Source: Mycetocola miduiensis
Lineage (GTDB): Bacteria > Actinomycetota > Actinomycetes > Actinomycetales > Microbacteriaceae
Direction: 5' to 3'
NCBI RefSeq assembly: GCF_900115155.1
Contig: NZ_FOVM01000002.1
Coordinates: 64,550 to 128,549, forward strand
DNA: 64,000 nt
Position numbers and translations under genes: made by a program. This document shows positions 42,008 to 49,762 of this stretch, piece by piece (position 1 is the first letter of the stretch; each line of letters opens with the position of its first letter). The notes beneath the pieces were generated by a model. That model did not search any database. It was given only the letters and a program-made list of their open reading frames with translations, and was not told the DNA's origin.

Positions 42008-42082
42008 GCACTTCTCGTCAATTGGCAAAGCAACTGTCTCTCAATCAGTGGGTTCCGGGTTCAAGTCCCGGGGGGTGCACCA
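42008..42082 (+). pseudogene. Degenerate tRNA-Lys-like copy containing attR
   Basis: 75 bases that align end to end with tRNA-Lys. The 3' 40 bases are identical; the 5' half differs at six positions and lacks one base in the D arm. The acceptor stem still pairs with G-T wobbles, but the D stem is broken (GTC against AAGC), the anticodon stem has a T-T mismatch, and the anticodon would read CTC. It is therefore unlikely to be a working tRNA. The 5' half must have come with the element. Confidence 0.75.
42043..42082. repeat. attR: right copy of the 40-bp attachment repeat
   Basis: Exact repeat of 21689-21728. A terminator hairpin follows it at once, probably the original terminator of tRNA-Lys. 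Confidence 0.85.
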
Positions 42083-42086
42083 CAAG

Positions 42087-42114
42087 CCCCGGTCATTCTC
42101 ATGGCCGGGGTTTT
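42087..42114 (+). terminator. Terminator after attR, probably the original tRNA-Lys terminator
   Basis: CCCCGG (42087-42092) pairs with CCGGGG (42105-42110) over a 12-base loop, followed by TTTT. Confidence 0.7.
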
Positions 42115-42242
42115 CTGCGTTCCCTGCCCTTCGTTCGCTTACCGCCTCCAGCGGGCGGGGTGGCCGCGGGCAGGTGGCACAGCGCTATTGTGAACCAGGG
42201 AATCCCGTGAACCAGGGAAGCCAGGAGTCGAGGGAGAACGCG

Positions 42243-42953
42243 ATGGCGCGTGAAGGCATCCCACCGACGGGGGAAACCCCCGGCTATCGGGTGGCGGCGA
42301 CCGTCCTGCTGCTGCGCGACACCGATGAGGGACCCGAAGTTCTGCTGCTGCAGCGGCCGCGCGGAGGCGGTTCGTTTTCAGGAGCATGGGTGTTCCCCGG
42401 CGGAGCGGTCGACCCCGAGGACCGCGCATTCACCACGGGTGAACTCGACGAGGAGGCCTCTGCCCGGCGCGCGGCCCTGCGGGAGGTGCGCGAGGAAACG
42501 TCGCTGGAGGTTTCACCGGATGCGCTCGTGAGCGCCGCCTGCTGGTTACCGCCGTCCATTGCACCGAAGCCATACCGCACCTGGTTCTATGCGGCACGGG
42601 CGCCGGAGGGAAACATCGTCCTCTCGCCGCACGAGGCGGTCGCACACGAATGGTTGCGGCCTGCCGAGGCGCTCCACCGGCACGCGGAGGGCACATTCGA
42701 GCTGGTCCCGCCGACCTGGGTGATGCTGCACCGGATCGCTTCGGATGCCACGGTCGAGGCGACTCTCGTTCGCGCCGCCGCCGACGCTGAGCAATTCGAC
42801 ACCCACGCGAATGTGTCGGCCGCCGGCCTGGTGTTCCTCTGGCCAGGAGACATCGCCTATGACGACGACGCCCTGCTCGAGACAGAAGGGGCACGGCACC
42901 GCCTCGACGCCCGGGTCACTCCCTGGGTGTACACGCGCACAACGGACGGCTGA
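42243..42953 (+). CDS. NUDIX hydrolase
   Basis: 236 residues from ATG 42243 with RBS GAGGGAG. The Nudix box is split by an insertion, GGAVDPEDRAF..ARRAALREVREETSLE, as in NUDT7/NUDT19-like CoA or ADP-ribose diphosphatases. Those proteins hydrolyse nucleoside diphosphates linked to another group with Mg2+. VLLLQRPRGGGSFSGAWVFP supports the NUDT19-type branch. It sits directly outside the island. The substrate is not determined. Confidence 0.88.
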   Translation: MAREGIPPTGETPGYRVAATVLLLRDTDEGPEVLLLQRPRGGGSFSGAWVFPGGAVDPEDRAFTTGELDEEASARRAALREVREETSLEVSPDALVSAACWLPPSIAPKPYRTWFYAARAPEGNIVLSPHEAVAHEWLRPAEALHRHAEGTFELVPPTWVMLHRIASDATVEATLVRAAADAEQFDTHANVSAAGLVFLWPGDIAYDDDALLETEGARHRLDARVTPWVYTRTTDG

Positions 42954-43078
42954 TTGGGCGACGGATGTTCCGATGCGCGCGTGTCGACCCGTTATGGGGC
43001 ACGTGGCGCGGATGAACCTCGATAGCGTGGAATCACTATGCCCGCACTCGTTTCGGGTGCAATGAACCGGGGGACCAG

Positions 43079-44005
43079 TTGACCGACGAAACACAGCGAC
43101 CGTTCAGCGCGCCGAACGCTCGTCCTGACCGGTCTTCTGCAGCGACGTCGACGCGGTTCAGGTCAACCCTGAAGACGTGGATCGTCGCGGGTCTCGTTGG
43201 CGTTGTCATGCTCAGTGCTACGGTCGCCGCTGCGGGCGCGGCCAACAGCGAGCAACCGACAATCGCGGTGCAGGCGACCGCCACCCCCAGCGCAGTAGCG
43301 GCGCCTCACCCGAGCCAGCCGTCAGACCTCGCCGACGACGCACCGGCCGAGCCTACGGCAGCGGTTCCGCGGTCGGAGGAGGCGCCGGTGGATGGCAGCG
43401 ACACCACCGCGACCGGCACCACCGTGCTCGCACTCCTCGCGACGATCCCAGTGAAGGGCAAGGCTCCAAAGACGGGATACGAGCGGACCGGGATGTTCGG
43501 CTCGGCGTGGCTCGACGTCGACCGCAACGGATGCGACACCCGCAATGACATCCTCGCACGCGACCTGACGGCTGTCGTCACGTCGGGGACGTGCAAGGTG
43601 ATGAGCGGAAACCTCGTTTCACCATTCACCGCAGAATCCATCTCATTTGTGCGTGGTCAGGACACGTCAGCTCTCGTGCAGATCGATCACGTCGTCTCTC
43701 TTTCCAACGCGTGGCAGACCGGCGCCCAACAGCTCACGCGGGCGCAGCGCGAAACTCTCGCCAACGACCCGATCAACCTCCTGGCCGTTGACGGTGGCTC
43801 CAACGCCCAGAAGGGTGACGGGGACACCGCCACTTGGCTGCCCGCCAACAAGGCATTCCGCTGCGGGTACGTCACCCGTCAGGTCTCGGTGAAGGCAACA
43901 TACGGTCTCTGGGTTACGCCGGCGGAGCGGGATGCAATGGCCCGAGTGCTGAGCTCATGCCCAGGTGAGATCGCCCTCACCTCCTCATTCACTCCGCGGG
44001 GATAA
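43079..44005 (+). CDS. Membrane-anchored or secreted HNH endonuclease family protein (DUF1524-like)
   Basis: 308 residues from TTG 43079 with GGGGGA upstream. One hydrophobic segment at about residues 35-55 (WIVAGLVGVVMLSATVAAAG) is followed by an Ala/Pro/Thr-rich linker of about 70 residues and a nuclease domain: VDRNGCDTRNDILARDL, LVQIDHVVSLSNAW with the catalytic His, and NDPINLLAVDGGSNAQKGD with Asn and Lys. This is the GmrSD C-terminal/HNH type common in exported actinobacterial proteins. An extracellular nuclease is the likely role. Confidence 0.87.
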   Translation: MTDETQRPFSAPNARPDRSSAATSTRFRSTLKTWIVAGLVGVVMLSATVAAAGAANSEQPTIAVQATATPSAVAAPHPSQPSDLADDAPAEPTAAVPRSEEAPVDGSDTTATGTTVLALLATIPVKGKAPKTGYERTGMFGSAWLDVDRNGCDTRNDILARDLTAVVTSGTCKVMSGNLVSPFTAESISFVRGQDTSALVQIDHVVSLSNAWQTGAQQLTRAQRETLANDPINLLAVDGGSNAQKGDGDTATWLPANKAFRCGYVTRQVSVKATYGLWVTPAERDAMARVLSSCPGEIALTSSFTPRG

Positions 44006-44044
44006 GCGGCTCACGATCAGCAGCGCAATTCTTCGCGTGCCCGC

Positions 44045-44629
44045 TCAGATCGCCCGCACCCGGTAGCGCAGGTGAAGCACCCGGTTGCCCTGGATCACCT
44101 CGTCAGGATCCTCCAACAGGTGCTGTGCGTCGACCGATCCGAAGTAACGCTCGCCGGACCCGAATATGACGGGGACGACGTCCATGCGCACCTCGTCGAC
44201 CAGGCCGGCGGCAAGCACCTGGCCCCCAACCTCGCCAGCGGCCACCTCGACGATGCGGTCACCGGCAAGCTCCTGAGCCTTGGCCATCGCTGCCTCGATG
44301 CCGTCGGCGAAGTGAAACGGAGCCTCGGGGTCCCAGTCCTCGGGCGCCGGCCGGTGTGTCACAACGACCACGTGGTCGATCCCGCTCGGAGGCTTCCCGT
44401 CCCAGCCGTCCGTCATGTCGAAGACGTGGCGGCCGACGACTGTCGTCCCGATCTGGTCCCAGTACGCGCGGGTGTAGTCGAAGGACGCTTGCGACACTTT
44501 CAACTCGCCGCTCTCGTCCAACGGCACGTCACCACCCCGCAACCAGTCGAACAGCGGTCCGGGCTGGTCGTTCTCGTCTGCGATGAAGCCGTCTACGGAC
44601 ACTGAGCTGTACATGACCACCTTGCCCAC
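44045..44629 (-). CDS. Dihydrofolate-reductase-like RibD C-terminal family protein
   Basis: 194 residues from GTG 44629, with AGGAGGG upstream. The fold signature is VVMYSSVSVDGFIADENDQP at the start, TTVVGRHVFDM in the middle and VEVAAGEVGGQVLAAGLVDE before RMDVVPVIFGSGERYF. Members bind NADPH; few have known substrates, and it is not true DHFR or the riboflavin enzyme RibD. A monocistronic unit. Confidence 0.88.
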   Translation of the reverse strand: MGKVVMYSSVSVDGFIADENDQPGPLFDWLRGGDVPLDESGELKVSQASFDYTRAYWDQIGTTVVGRHVFDMTDGWDGKPPSGIDHVVVVTHRPAPEDWDPEAPFHFADGIEAAMAKAQELAGDRIVEVAAGEVGGQVLAAGLVDEVRMDVVPVIFGSGERYFGSVDAQHLLEDPDEVIQGNRVLHLRYRVRAI

Positions 44630-44752
44630 GACGCCCTCCTCTGCTTAGGGGTGCCCGCAATATTAGCCGCGAGCTGTCGTGCTTGTAAGTGTCGGAAGTG
44701 CCGCTCCAGCGCAAGGGGTACTTGTCTTCGCGCGGAAGGCACACCCCTGGCG

Positions 44753-44758
44753 TATGGT
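44753..44758 (+). promoter_or_regulatory. -10 box of the leaderless zwf promoter
   Basis: TATGGT, then CGGAGA, then ATG 44765: exact six-base spacing. CGGAGA could also act as a weak RBS of a longer transcript. Confidence 0.45.
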
Positions 44759-44764
44759 CGGAGA

Positions 44765-46150
44765 ATGACGCGGCCGAAGACAACTCTGTTCCTGCTCGGC
44801 GGGGGAGGCGACCTCTCCTCGAGGCTGCTGCTTCCCGCGCTCGGGCAACTCCTCACCAGCCAGCAGGACCGTAGCGTCAAGCTCGTAGGCGTCGGTGTCC
44901 ATGAGCTGACAGATTCCGCCTGGCGCGACATCGTGACGTCCTCTTTCGCGACCGTGGACGCATCCGGCGACGCCGTCGATCTCCTTCTGGAGACCACCGT
45001 GTTCCGCCGCGTCGACGTAACCGATGCTGCCGCACTGGAGAAGCTGCTCGCTGAATCAGTCGGAAAACCCGCCCTGTATTTCGCACTGCCGCCTGCAGTC
45101 ACCGTCAAAGCGTGCGCGGCTCTCGAGCACGTGAACCTTCCCGAGGGAACGGTTCTGGCTCTCGAGAAGCCGTTCGGCACCGACGCCGACAGTGCCGCCG
45201 CGCTCAACCGCCTGCTGGCACGGCTTGTGCCCGAAAACCAGATCCACCGCGTCGACCATTTCCTCGGCCGGTCAACGGTCATGAACCTCCTCGGCCTGCG
45301 GTTCGCTAACCGCATCTTCGAACCGCTGTGGAGCGCCGAGCACATCGACCGGGTCGACATCGTCTACGACGAACAGCTGGGGCTGGAGAAACGAGCCGGG
45401 TACTACGACAAAGCGGGTGCGCTCGTCGACATGATCCAGAGCCACCTCCTCCAGGTGCTCGCGCTTTTCGCCATGGAACCGCCGTCGACTCTCGACGCCG
45501 TGGACCTCCGTGACGCCAAAGGGATCGTACTCCGTGCCACCCGGCCCTGGGGAGGTGACGCCGCCTCGGCGAGCCGGCGCGCCCGCTACACCGCGGGCAC
45601 CGTCGACGGCCGCGAGTACCCGGCGTACGTCGACGAGGAGGGGGTCGATCCGGCCCGCAACACCGAGACCCTCGCCGAAGTCACCGTCGAGGTTGACACC
45701 TGGCGCTGGTCGGGGGTTCCGTTCACCCTTCGGTCGGGTAAGGCCCTGGGGGAGCGCCGCCGCGAGATCGTCGTGCGGTTCAAACCCGCCAATCGCGTTC
45801 CCGCTGGCTTCACGGGCAGCACCGACCCCGCCGTGCTGCGGTTGTTCCTCGCCCCGGACCAGATGGCGCTGTCGATCAACATCAACGGAGCCGGCGACCC
45901 CTACGAACTGGAACGGACGACGTTCCAAGCGGTGTTCGATCCCGGGAAGTTCGGTGCATACGGCGAAGTGCTCGAAGGTATCCTCGACGACGACCCGGCG
46001 CTTTCGGTGCGGGGGGACACCGCCGAGCAGTGCTGGCGAATCGTCGAACCGTTCCTCGACGCCTGGCGGAAGGGTGCTGTAGCGCTCGACGAATACCCGG
46101 CCGGGTCCGCCGGCCCCGCCGGATGGGAGCCGATCGGAGTGGCGAACTAG
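44765..46150 (+). CDS. zwf: Glucose-6-phosphate dehydrogenase
   Basis: 461 residues from ATG 44765. LFLLGGGGDLSSRLLLPAL is the NADP-binding GxxGDL motif with the first residues changed, VLALEKPFGTDADSA the conserved EKPxG, and HRVDHFLGRSTVMNLLGLRF the substrate site (usual form IDHYLGKE). GYYDKAGALVDMIQSHLLQV is also diagnostic. It oxidises glucose 6-phosphate at the head of the oxidative pentose phosphate pathway. At 461 residues it is shorter than the typical 490-515, and the usual Lys of the HYLGKE motif is Arg here, so it may be a paralogue with altered activity. Confidence 0.9.
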   Translation: MTRPKTTLFLLGGGGDLSSRLLLPALGQLLTSQQDRSVKLVGVGVHELTDSAWRDIVTSSFATVDASGDAVDLLLETTVFRRVDVTDAAALEKLLAESVGKPALYFALPPAVTVKACAALEHVNLPEGTVLALEKPFGTDADSAAALNRLLARLVPENQIHRVDHFLGRSTVMNLLGLRFANRIFEPLWSAEHIDRVDIVYDEQLGLEKRAGYYDKAGALVDMIQSHLLQVLALFAMEPPSTLDAVDLRDAKGIVLRATRPWGGDAASASRRARYTAGTVDGREYPAYVDEEGVDPARNTETLAEVTVEVDTWRWSGVPFTLRSGKALGERRREIVVRFKPANRVPAGFTGSTDPAVLRLFLAPDQMALSININGAGDPYELERTTFQAVFDPGKFGAYGEVLEGILDDDPALSVRGDTAEQCWRIVEPFLDAWRKGAVALDEYPAGSAGPAGWEPIGVAN

Positions 46151-46168
46151 CTGCTGGCATCCGTTCCG

Positions 46169-46216
46169 GTGACGCCAAATCGCCGAATACGGCGCTTTCC
46201 GGGGAGTTGGCGTCAC
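46169..46216. repeat. Inverted repeat with nested hairpin after zwf
   Basis: GTGACGCCAA (46169-46178) and TTGGCGTCAC (46207-46216) are perfect complements; between them CGCCG-AATA-CGGCG (46181-46194) forms an inner hairpin. No T-run follows. It lies between the convergent ends of zwf and the gene at 46316. Confidence 0.7.
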
Positions 46217-46315
46217 GGGAACCGTCGTGCGGGGTGCACCAGCTCCGAGCTGTCACTACCCGATCGGCGACGAGCCGAGGCGAAGGCTCAGCTCTGATTA
46301 CTCAGCTCTGATAGC

Positions 46316-46894
46316 TCAGGAGACGCGAGTGCCGTTCCAGCGCTTCTTCGCGCGGGACACCGTCGGGGTGACGATCTCGTGGTTCACGTGGGACGGGTCG
46401 TGGTGCTGGGGGTCGGCCCACACGGCGACGGTGTTCAGCTCGAACATGACGTGCTCGACGGGGGTGAGCGCGCGCGACGGGGCGACGGCATCCTCCGGTG
46501 CGTCGAAGACCGACGGGTCGACATCGCCGGCGCCTGACTTCAGCGCTGACGGCACCGTCGTAACAGTGATCGTTTGCACGAGGTCGGCCGTAGCGGCAGC
46601 CGCAGCGGCAGTTGCTGTGTCGGCTGCATCTGCGGTGACGGTTGCCCGGGTTCCGACGATCGCGGCAGTGAGTTCCCTGGCCAGCGAGAAAGCGGCCATC
46701 TCGTGGAAGAACGCATCGGTGTCTGCGTCGGTGCGACGCACGAGCGTCCAGTCGCCATGGGCACCCATGTGCGCATCGAGCCGCGCCCGGAGCTTCTCGA
46801 CGAGTTCTTCCTCCGATAGCTGGATCCCGGGCGTTGGTGTCGGCGCCACGGGGGCGACGGCTACTGGTGCGCGATGACGACGGCGACCAAACAT
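46316..46894 (-). CDS. Hypothetical protein
   Basis: 192 residues. A basic N-terminus (MFGRRRHRAPVAV) is followed by a helical part (SEEELVEKLRARLDAHMGAH, DADTDAFFHEMAAFSLAREL), an Ala/Thr-rich middle and a C-terminal part with VEHVMFELNTVAVW. No signal peptide or membrane span. I do not recognise the family. Codon use is like the neighbours, which supports a real gene. Confidence 0.65.
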   Translation of the reverse strand: MFGRRRHRAPVAVAPVAPTPTPGIQLSEEELVEKLRARLDAHMGAHGDWTLVRRTDADTDAFFHEMAAFSLARELTAAIVGTRATVTADAADTATAAAAAATADLVQTITVTTVPSALKSGAGDVDPSVFDAPEDAVAPSRALTPVEHVMFELNTVAVWADPQHHDPSHVNHEIVTPTVSRAKKRWNGTRVS

Positions 46895-47041
46895 GTCCGG
46901 TGCTCCCTGCTACTGGCTGTGGTGATCTTTCCAGTGTGGGGGCGGCTCTGAAAAGTAGCGCCCTGACACGCCGGATCGCGGGGGACCGGCTGAAGAAATG
47001 CCGGGTGGAAGCCGTGTTTCGGCCTCCTGGCGACCGTTCCG

Positions 47042-47275
47042 TCAGATCTTTCCGTCTTTGCGGCGCTTCAGCTTGCTCTTGCCGCCGTGAGCTTCGACCT
47101 CTTTCTGGTCGGTGCGCTCCGATACGGCCGCGAACGCGTTGGCGACCGTGACGAGCCATCCGATCCAGAGCAGGGCGAGCCGCCAGTCCCGCGGGGCATT
47201 CTTACTGGTTTTGATCAGCGTGACCGCGCCCGCGAAGGCACTGATGACAGTGAAGTTCAGAACATATTTGCGCAT
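47042..47275 (-). CDS. Small hypothetical protein with one or two membrane helices
   Basis: 77 residues, good RBS (GGAGG) before ATG 47275. Hydrophobic stretches VLNFTVISAFAGAVTLI and LALLWIGWLVTVANAFAAV frame a basic loop; the C-terminus is strongly charged (SKLKRRKDGKI). Function unknown. Confidence 0.6.
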   Translation of the reverse strand: MRKYVLNFTVISAFAGAVTLIKTSKNAPRDWRLALLWIGWLVTVANAFAAVSERTDQKEVEAHGGKSKLKRRKDGKI

Positions 47276-47442
47276 GCGGATGCACCTCCAAGTCCTCCGA
47301 CGCTAGCGGTAACCCTTCGATAGGTCCAACCCATCGCGCGGCGGGGTGGATTTGTGCGATGGGGCTTCCGCCATGGCCCGGCTGATAGCCTGTGAGGCCA
47401 CCCGAAAGGGGCGGAACGACAACGGTCGAGGGGACAAATCAC

Positions 47443-48948
47443 GTGACCACACCCAATTCAGGAGAGACATACGACTTCGTCGTGGTGGCCAACCGGCTCC
47501 CCGTCGACAGTGTTACCCAGCCCGACGGTTCCGTCGGCTGGAGGATGTCTCCTGGTGGTCTCGTCGCGGCGCTCGAGCCGCTGATGAAGGCCTCTGACGG
47601 CGCCTGGGTGGGCTGGCCTGGGGCCCCTGATGTCGAACTGGCACCGTTTGAACACGAAGGCATCCGCATGGTGCCGATCGCGTTGAACGCCGGCGAGATC
47701 GAGAACTACTACGAGGGCTTCTCCAACGACACGTTGTGGCCGCTGTATCACGACGTCATCGCGCAGCCGAGTTACCACCGGGAATGGTGGGAGACCTACG
47801 TCGACGTGAACCGTCGCTTTGCCGACGCCACCGCCCGGATCGCCGACATCGGTGCCACGGTCTGGGTTCATGACTACCAGCTGCAGCTCGTGCCAGGCAT
47901 GCTGCGCGAGGCACGCCCCGACCTGACCATCGGGTTCTTCAACCACATCCCGTTCCCTGCATACGGGATCTTCTCGCAGCTTCCCTGGCGGCAGCAGATC
48001 ATCTCCGGGCTGCTTGGGGCCGACGTCATCGGGTTCCAGCGGGTGGCGGACGCCGGCAACTTCGCCCGGGCCGTGCGGCGGTTGTTTGGCTACGAGACCA
48101 AAGGAACCCGGATCTGGGTCCCTGTCGGTGACTCGTCCGACGCCGACACGGGGACCCGTTCGCACGTGCGGGGTGCGCCCGTGCGTCGGGTCGTCGCCCG
48201 TGCCTTCCCGATCTCCATTGACGCGACGAGTTACATCGAGCTCGCGAAAGACCCGGCGATCCAGGCACGGGCGCGACAGATCCGTGAGGAACTCGGCAAT
48301 CCGAAGACCATCATGCTGGGCGTTGACCGGCTTGACTACACCAAGGGAATCGGGCATCGGCTCAAGGCGTTCGGTGAGCTTCTCGCCGACGGCCGCCTCA
48401 CCGTCGACGATGTGACCCTCGTGCAGGTTGCCAGCCCGAGCCGCGAGCGCGTGGCGAGCTACATGCAGCTCCGCGACGAAATCGAACTCACCGTAGGACG
48501 GATCAACGGTGACTACGGCTCCATCGGGCACACCGCGATCAACTACCTTCACCAGGGCTATCCGCGCGAGGAGATGGTCGCTCTCTACCTCGCCGCAGAC
48601 ATCATGCTCGTCACTGCGCTCCGCGACGGGATGAACCTCGTCGCCAAGGAGTACGTCGCCACTCGCGCCGACCTCGGCGGTGTCCTCGTCCTCAGCGAGT
48701 TCGCCGGCGCGTCCGACGATCTGCGCCAGGCGCTCCTCATCAACCCGCACGACATTGAAGGGGTGAAGGATGCGATTATGCAGGCCATCGAGATGCCTCA
48801 GTCCGAAGGCCGCCGCCGGATGCGGGCGCTTCGCAAACGTGTGATCGAAAACGACGTCGTGAAGTGGTCGCGCGTCTTCCTCGATGAACTCCAGAACTCC
48901 ACCACCGTGCATCCGGTTTCGCACGAGCACCCGGACGCCCGCACATGA
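47443..48948 (+). CDS. otsA: Trehalose-6-phosphate synthase
   Basis: 501 residues from GTG 47443. VVVANRLPVDSV is the glucose-6-phosphate loop, WVHDYQLQLVPGMLR and FFNHIPFPAYGIFSQLPWR the family signatures, LGVDRLDYTKGIGHRLKAF the UDP-glucose region and GMNLVAKEYVATR the nucleotide-sugar site. OtsA joins UDP-glucose (or ADP-/GDP-glucose in actinobacteria) to glucose 6-phosphate. It overlaps otsB by four bases, forming a trehalose operon used for osmotic, cold and desiccation tolerance. Confidence 0.97.
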   Translation: MTTPNSGETYDFVVVANRLPVDSVTQPDGSVGWRMSPGGLVAALEPLMKASDGAWVGWPGAPDVELAPFEHEGIRMVPIALNAGEIENYYEGFSNDTLWPLYHDVIAQPSYHREWWETYVDVNRRFADATARIADIGATVWVHDYQLQLVPGMLREARPDLTIGFFNHIPFPAYGIFSQLPWRQQIISGLLGADVIGFQRVADAGNFARAVRRLFGYETKGTRIWVPVGDSSDADTGTRSHVRGAPVRRVVARAFPISIDATSYIELAKDPAIQARARQIREELGNPKTIMLGVDRLDYTKGIGHRLKAFGELLADGRLTVDDVTLVQVASPSRERVASYMQLRDEIELTVGRINGDYGSIGHTAINYLHQGYPREEMVALYLAADIMLVTALRDGMNLVAKEYVATRADLGGVLVLSEFAGASDDLRQALLINPHDIEGVKDAIMQAIEMPQSEGRRRMRALRKRVIENDVVKWSRVFLDELQNSTTVHPVSHEHPDART

Positions 48949-49727
48949 GCGCAATCAATAAGGAATTGAACGCCGCACTGGAACGGCTTGCCGAGTCAGA
49001 GCACCTTCTCGTGGCACTGGACTTCGACGGAACCCTCGCGCCGTTCGTCGACCGCCCGGAGGAGGCCCGCACCCTGCCTGCGGCCAGGCTCGCCATCGAA
49101 CGGCTGCTCGAGGTGTCGCACACCACGGTGGCTTTCGTGTCAGGTCGGGCAGTGGACAGCCTCGAGCTCGTGACCGAGAACCTTCCCGGTGTGCTCCTTG
49201 TTGGCTCGCACGGGGCGGAGTACCGTTTCGACGGCGTCGACGCGCACCCTCCGCTTGACGAGCAGGACACCGGCCGGCTGCACGCGCTGACCGCCGGGTT
49301 CTCCGGGTTCTCGGATGCCCATCCCGGCGCGCGGATCGAACGAAAACCTGCCGGATTCGCCGTGCACACCCGCGGTCTCGACCCTGAAGCCGCTTTCCTG
49401 GCCAACGATGAGGCGCGCAGGATCGTCGCAGACGTGTGCCCGGATGCCACAGTGCGTGACGGCAAGGACGTCCTCGAGTTCTCGGTTCTCGACGCCACGA
49501 AGGGCGACGCTATCGTTCACCTGCGCGACTACACCGGTGCAACGGCCGTGCTGTACGCCGGGGACGACGTCACCGATGAGGACGCCTTCGCGGTGCTCGG
49601 TGAACCGGACCTCGCGCTGAAAAGTGGTGAGGGGCCAACGATCGCGCCGTTCCGCGTGCATTCCCCGGCCGAAGTCGCCGAGGTCCTCGACAGCCTGGGG
49701 AGGCTCCGCGCAGCGACCGGTCGATGA
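48945..49727 (+). CDS. otsB: Trehalose-6-phosphate phosphatase
   Basis: 260 residues; start overlaps the otsA stop (ATGA). HAD-type motifs: LVALDFDGTLAPFVDRP (motif I, with nucleophile Asp), VAFVSGRAVDSL (motif II region), and LYAGDDVTDEDAFAVL (motif IV). GSHGAEYRFDG is typical of OtsB. It removes phosphate from trehalose 6-phosphate to give trehalose. Confidence 0.96.
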   Translation: MSAINKELNAALERLAESEHLLVALDFDGTLAPFVDRPEEARTLPAARLAIERLLEVSHTTVAFVSGRAVDSLELVTENLPGVLLVGSHGAEYRFDGVDAHPPLDEQDTGRLHALTAGFSGFSDAHPGARIERKPAGFAVHTRGLDPEAAFLANDEARRIVADVCPDATVRDGKDVLEFSVLDATKGDAIVHLRDYTGATAVLYAGDDVTDEDAFAVLGEPDLALKSGEGPTIAPFRVHSPAEVAEVLDSLGRLRAATGR

Positions 49728-49750
49728 AAATCGGGGCATGCTCGAGGTTC

Positions 49751-49756
49751 TAGACT
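49751..49756 (+). promoter_or_regulatory. -10 box of the leaderless ilvD promoter
   Basis: TAGACT, CGAACC, ATG 49763: exact six-base spacing with no Shine-Dalgarno sequence. Confidence 0.5.
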
Positions 49757-49762
49757 CGAACC

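Larger units (their letters stand above)
21689..42082. mobile_element. Genomic island of about 20.4 kb integrated in tRNA-Lys
   Basis: The element is bounded by a perfect 40-bp direct repeat made of the tRNA-Lys 3' end. An excisionase fragment and a tyrosine integrase relic lie directly inside the left end, as is normal for tRNA-integrated elements. Cargo: a tetrulose-type sugar operon (22.8-31.3 kb), a PASTA surface protein, NhaA, a TrkH-type transporter, a Pr6Pr protein and a cupin, with many decayed genes between them. The integrase genes are ruined, so the island is probably fixed. The boundary calls rest on the repeat; cargo membership is inferred. Confidence 0.85.

Noticed and set aside
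42008-42082. A functional extra tRNA with anticodon CTC (Glu)
   Set aside because: The D stem is broken by a lost base and the anticodon stem has a T-T mismatch, while the 3' half is exactly the tRNA-Lys att repeat.
42200-42242. Direct repeat GTGAACCAGGGA before the NUDIX gene as a regulatory site
   Set aside because: Only two short copies, one close to the RBS; too little to support a function.
47458-48954. A 498-residue minus-strand frame opposite otsA
   Set aside because: Its composition is that of an antisense shadow, and otsA carries all family motifs on the other strand.
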